The position numbers and the translations under genes are program-made. Source: an uncultured Verrucomicrobiota bacterium (GTDB lineage: Bacteria; Verrucomicrobiota; Verrucomicrobiia; Limisphaerales; UBA9464). Taken from it: DNA of 60,275 bases. Below the pieces are notes generated by a model. It was not told the origin of the DNA. It did not search any database and worked only from the letters and a program-made list of their open reading frames with translations. Of the stretch, positions 57,958-60,275 are shown piece after piece (the first letter of the stretch is position 1; each line of letters begins with the position of its first letter). The DNA lies in contig CAJAHH010000139.1 of assembly GCA_903939515.1 (NCBI GenBank), positions 1 to 60,275 on the forward strand, written 5' to 3'.

Positions 57958-59457
57958 ATGGCCAAAGCTAAGAAATCTGTCGCCGCAACCGCCCTCGCTG
58001 ACGTTGCTGCCGCGCTACCCAACCTCGGCGCCTACGCCGCGAACACCCCGTCCGGTAAGGACTACATCGTCCGCGACCTCGCCCTCGCTGAATGGGGCCG
58101 TAAGGAAATCAAGGTCGCCGAGCACGAGATGCCCGGTCTGATGTCCGTGCGTAAAAAATACGCCAAGCAGAAGCCCCTCAAGGGTGTGCGTATCACCGGT
58201 TCGCTGCACATGACCATCCAGACGGCGGTCCTCATCGAGACGCTGGTGGACCTCGGCGCCAAGGTGCGTTGGGCTTCGTGCAACATCTTCTCAACACAAG
58301 ATCACGCCGCCTCGGCCATCGCCGCGACGGGCACCCCGGTGTTCGCTTGGAAGGGCGAAACGCTCGAAGAGTACTGGGAGCTGACCCTCAAGGCGGTCAT
58401 CCACCCCGGTGACCAAGGTCCCGAGTTGGTCGTCGACGACGGTGGCGACGTGACCCTGCTCATCCACAAGGGCTATGAGCTCGAGCAGGGTGACAAGTGG
58501 GTCAACACCAAGAGCGGTTCGCACGAGGAGCAGGTCATCAAGGACCTCCTCAAGCGCGTGGCCAAGGAGAAGCCCGGTATTTGGACCAAGATCGTTAAGG
58601 CTTGGCGCGGTGTCTCCGAGGAGACCACCACGGGCGTGCATCGCCTCTACAAGTTCGCTGAGCAGGGCAAGCTGTTGGTTCCGGCCATCAACGTGAACGA
58701 CTCGGTCACCAAGTCGAAGTTCGACAACCTCTATGGTTGCCGCGAGTCGCTGGCCGACGGTTTGAAGCGCGCCACCGATGTCATGATTGCCGGCAAGGTC
58801 GCCGTGGTTTGCGGTTACGGTGACGTCGGCAAGGGCTCGGCCCACAGCCTGCGCGCTTACGGTGCCCGCGTCGTCGTCACTGAGATCGACCCCATCAACG
58901 CCTTGCAGGCCGCGATGGAAGGCTTCGAGGTGAATACCATCGAGAGCACGCTGGGCGTTGGCGACATTTACGTCACCACCACCGGCAACTGCGACATCAT
59001 CACTGTCGACCACGTCCTCAAGATGAAGGACCAGGCGATCGTGTGTAACATCGGTCACTTCGACAACGAGATCCAGGTGGACAAGCTCAAGGTCGCCAAG
59101 GGTGTTCGCATCGAGAACATCAAGCCCCAGTACGACCGCTATCACTTGCCCGGAGACAAGAGCATCTACCTTCTGGCCGAAGGCCGTTTGGTCAACCTCG
59201 GGTGTGCGACCGGCCATCCGTCGTTCGTGATGTCTACCTCGTTCACCAACCAGACGCTGGCCCAGATCGACCTCTGGCAGAACAAAGACAAGTACGAGAA
59301 GACCGTGTACCGCTTGCCCAAGAAGCTCGACGAAGAGGTGGCCCGTTTGCACCTCGAGAAGATCGGCGTGAAGCTCACTGTGCTGACCAAGGACCAAGCC
59401 GGCTACCTGGGCGTGTCTCTCGATGGCCCTTACAAGCCGGAGCACTACCGGTACTAA
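57958..59457 (+). CDS. ahcY: Adenosylhomocysteinase
   Basis: The 499-residue enzyme hydrolyses S-adenosylhomocysteine to adenosine and homocysteine. It has the NAD motif [52 protein letters not shown] and the C-terminal [11 protein letters not shown]. Its length and the segment around residues 165-205 place it with the longer bacterial AHCY form. It removes the product inhibitor of methylation, completing the cycle begun by metK upstream. Confidence 0.97.
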   Translation: MAKAKKSVAATALADVAAALPNLGAYAANTPSGKDYIVRDLALAEWGRKEIKVAEHEMPGLMSVRKKYAKQKPLKGVRITGSLHMTIQTAVLIETLVDLGAKVRWASCNIFSTQDHAASAIAATGTPVFAWKGETLEEYWELTLKAVIHPGDQGPELVVDDGGDVTLLIHKGYELEQGDKWVNTKSGSHEEQVIKDLLKRVAKEKPGIWTKIVKAWRGVSEETTTGVHRLYKFAEQGKLLVPAINVNDSVTKSKFDNLYGCRESLADGLKRATDVMIAGKVAVVCGYGDVGKGSAHSLRAYGARVVVTEIDPINALQAAMEGFEVNTIESTLGVGDIYVTTTGNCDIITVDHVLKMKDQAIVCNIGHFDNEIQVDKLKVAKGVRIENIKPQYDRYHLPGDKSIYLLAEGRLVNLGCATGHPSFVMSTSFTNQTLAQIDLWQNKDKYEKTVYRLPKKLDEEVARLHLEKIGVKLTVLTKDQAGYLGVSLDGPYKPEHYRY

Positions 59458-59487
59458 TTCCCGGACGGATCCGACTTCGACCCCTTC

Positions 59488-59526
59488 AAGCGGCTGCTGG
59501 ACCCGACAGGTCTAGCGGCCGCTTTT
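59488..59526 (+). terminator. Rho-independent terminator of metK-ahcY
   Basis: The stem AAGCGGC/GCCGCTT is extended inward by GCT/AGC and GACC/GGTC around a CGACA loop, with single mismatches between blocks. T-rich DNA follows. It starts 31 bp after the ahcY stop. Confidence 0.88.
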
Positions 59527-59554
59527 GTTCGTTTTCAATTGTCAGGAGTGCGGA

Positions 59555-60275
59555 CGCCCGGTGAGGGCACCGTGCCTACAGCGCACCGCCTAGCCCACGA
59601 GTCACGCTTTCGGCCGGGTCCCCCGACCCGGTGCCCCCCGCATTTTCCCTACGGCCCGGCATTTCAAGAAGGCACTGAACCTGCAGATCGCCCGGTGAGG
59701 GCTCCGAGCCTACAGCGCACCGCCTAGCCCACGAGTCACGCTTTCGGCCGGGTCACCCGACCCGGCGCCCCCCGCATTTTCCCTACGGCCCGGCATTTCA
59801 AGAAGGCGCCGAACCTGCAGATCGCCCGGTGAGGGCTCCGAGCCTACAGCGCACCGCCTAGCCCACGAGTCACGCTTTCGGCCGGGTCACCCGACCCGGC
59901 GTCCCCCGCATTTTCCCTACGGCCCGGCATTTCAAGAAGGCGCCGAACCTGCAGATCGCCCGGTGAGGGCACCGAGCCTACAGCGCACCGCCCAGCCCAC
60001 GAGTCACACTTTCGGCCGGGTCCCCCGACCCGGCGTCCCCGGCATTTTCCCTACGGCCCGGCATTTCAAGAAGGCGCCGAACCTGCAGATCGCCCGGTGA
60101 GGGCTCCGAGCCTACAGCGCACCGCCCAGCCCACGAGTCACGCTTTCGGCCGGGTCCCCCGACCCGGCGTCCCCCGCATTTTCCCTACGGCCCGGCATTT
60201 CAAGAAGGCGCCGAACCTGCAGATCGCCCGGTGAGGGCTCCGAGCCTACAGCGCACCGCCCAGCCCACGAGTCAC
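59555..60275. repeat. Tandem repeat of 134 bp, five full units and one partial at the window edge
   Basis: Units start at CGCCCGGTGAGGG at 59555, 59689, 59823, 59957, 60091 and 60225, an exact period of 134 bp. The last is cut by the window end. Each unit holds a perfect hairpin, GCCGGGTC-N4-GACCCGGC (unit 1 has a terminal G-T pair). Units differ at only a few positions. The array begins about 30 bp after the ahcY terminator. No gene is credible here, and its function is unknown. Confidence 0.95.

Noticed and set aside
56727-58022. Long minus-strand open frame across metK
   Set aside because: It is antisense to metK, repetitive Val/Gly/Asp/His composition is a mirror of the coding strand, and there is no domain.
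58291-59445. Long minus-strand open frame across ahcY
   Set aside because: It is the antisense shadow of ahcY with no recognisable motif.
59555-60275. CRISPR array
   Set aside because: The unit is 134 bp with no variable spacers. The whole period is repeated, so it is a simple tandem repeat.

Overview
The window looks like a chromosomal segment of a high-GC bacterium of the Verrucomicrobiota, probably the Limisphaerales/Pedosphaera side of the phylum. This is inferred from the gene families and not proven. The evidence is two DUF1549/DUF1553 plus DUF1501 pairs, a pseudopilin with the [20 protein letters not shown] signature and a C-terminal DGHAEF module, DUF3160 and AIM24 proteins, many secreted proteins with LamG or other beta-rich modules, and start codons that mostly lack a Shine-Dalgarno sequence. 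No tRNA, rRNA, CRISPR array, phage gene or transposase was seen.

Layout. Positions 1-250 hold a short dispersed repeat. rlmN (251-1402) follows. Positions 1797-6425 hold two divergent BlaI-repressor/M56-metalloprotease pairs around one control region of about 190 bp that carries several palindromes. The two BlaR1-like proteases do not carry a penicillin-binding sensor. One ends in a Wzz-like (polysaccharide co-polymerase) domain and the other in a secretin-like domain. Next come a YefM/YoeB toxin-antitoxin pair (6522-7024), a large cytochrome/LamG/DUF1553 protein with its DUF1501 partner (7204-11912), and a secreted protein with four 711-bp tandem LamG-like repeats (12097-16272) that ends in a clear terminator. 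An esterase-like hydrolase, a lone HPt protein, typA, an AIM24 protein and an aldo/keto reductase lead to a four-gene MacA-MacB type efflux operon (22338-26849).

Positions 27098-35470 hold a small membrane protein, a pseudopilin, a pair of coiled-coil/membrane proteins, a DUF7009-like protein, a two-part sialidase-like glycosidase overlapping a NamZ-type muramidase, and lnt. Positions 35687-43570 hold an MFS transporter, fmt, a second DUF1549/DUF1553-DUF1501 pair, a metallophosphoesterase and argF. A subtilisin-like protease (43697-47200), pabA/trpG, a medium-chain dehydrogenase, cysK, a lytic transglycosylase, a TauE/SafE permease, trpD and a DUF3160 protein follow. metK and ahcY (56736-59457) form an S-adenosylmethionine cycle pair with a strong terminator. 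The window ends in a 134-bp tandem repeat (59555-60275, running off the edge).

How it fits together. Much of the window concerns the cell envelope and extracellular polymers: NamZ, lytic transglycosylase, Lnt, efflux, pseudopilin, sialidase-like and LamG proteins, and the two M56 sensors. The rest is housekeeping: methyl cycle, cysteine, arginine, chorismate metabolism, translation initiation and ribosome factors. The most unusual element is the face-to-face pair of BlaI/M56 circuits whose sensor domains come from envelope assembly machines.
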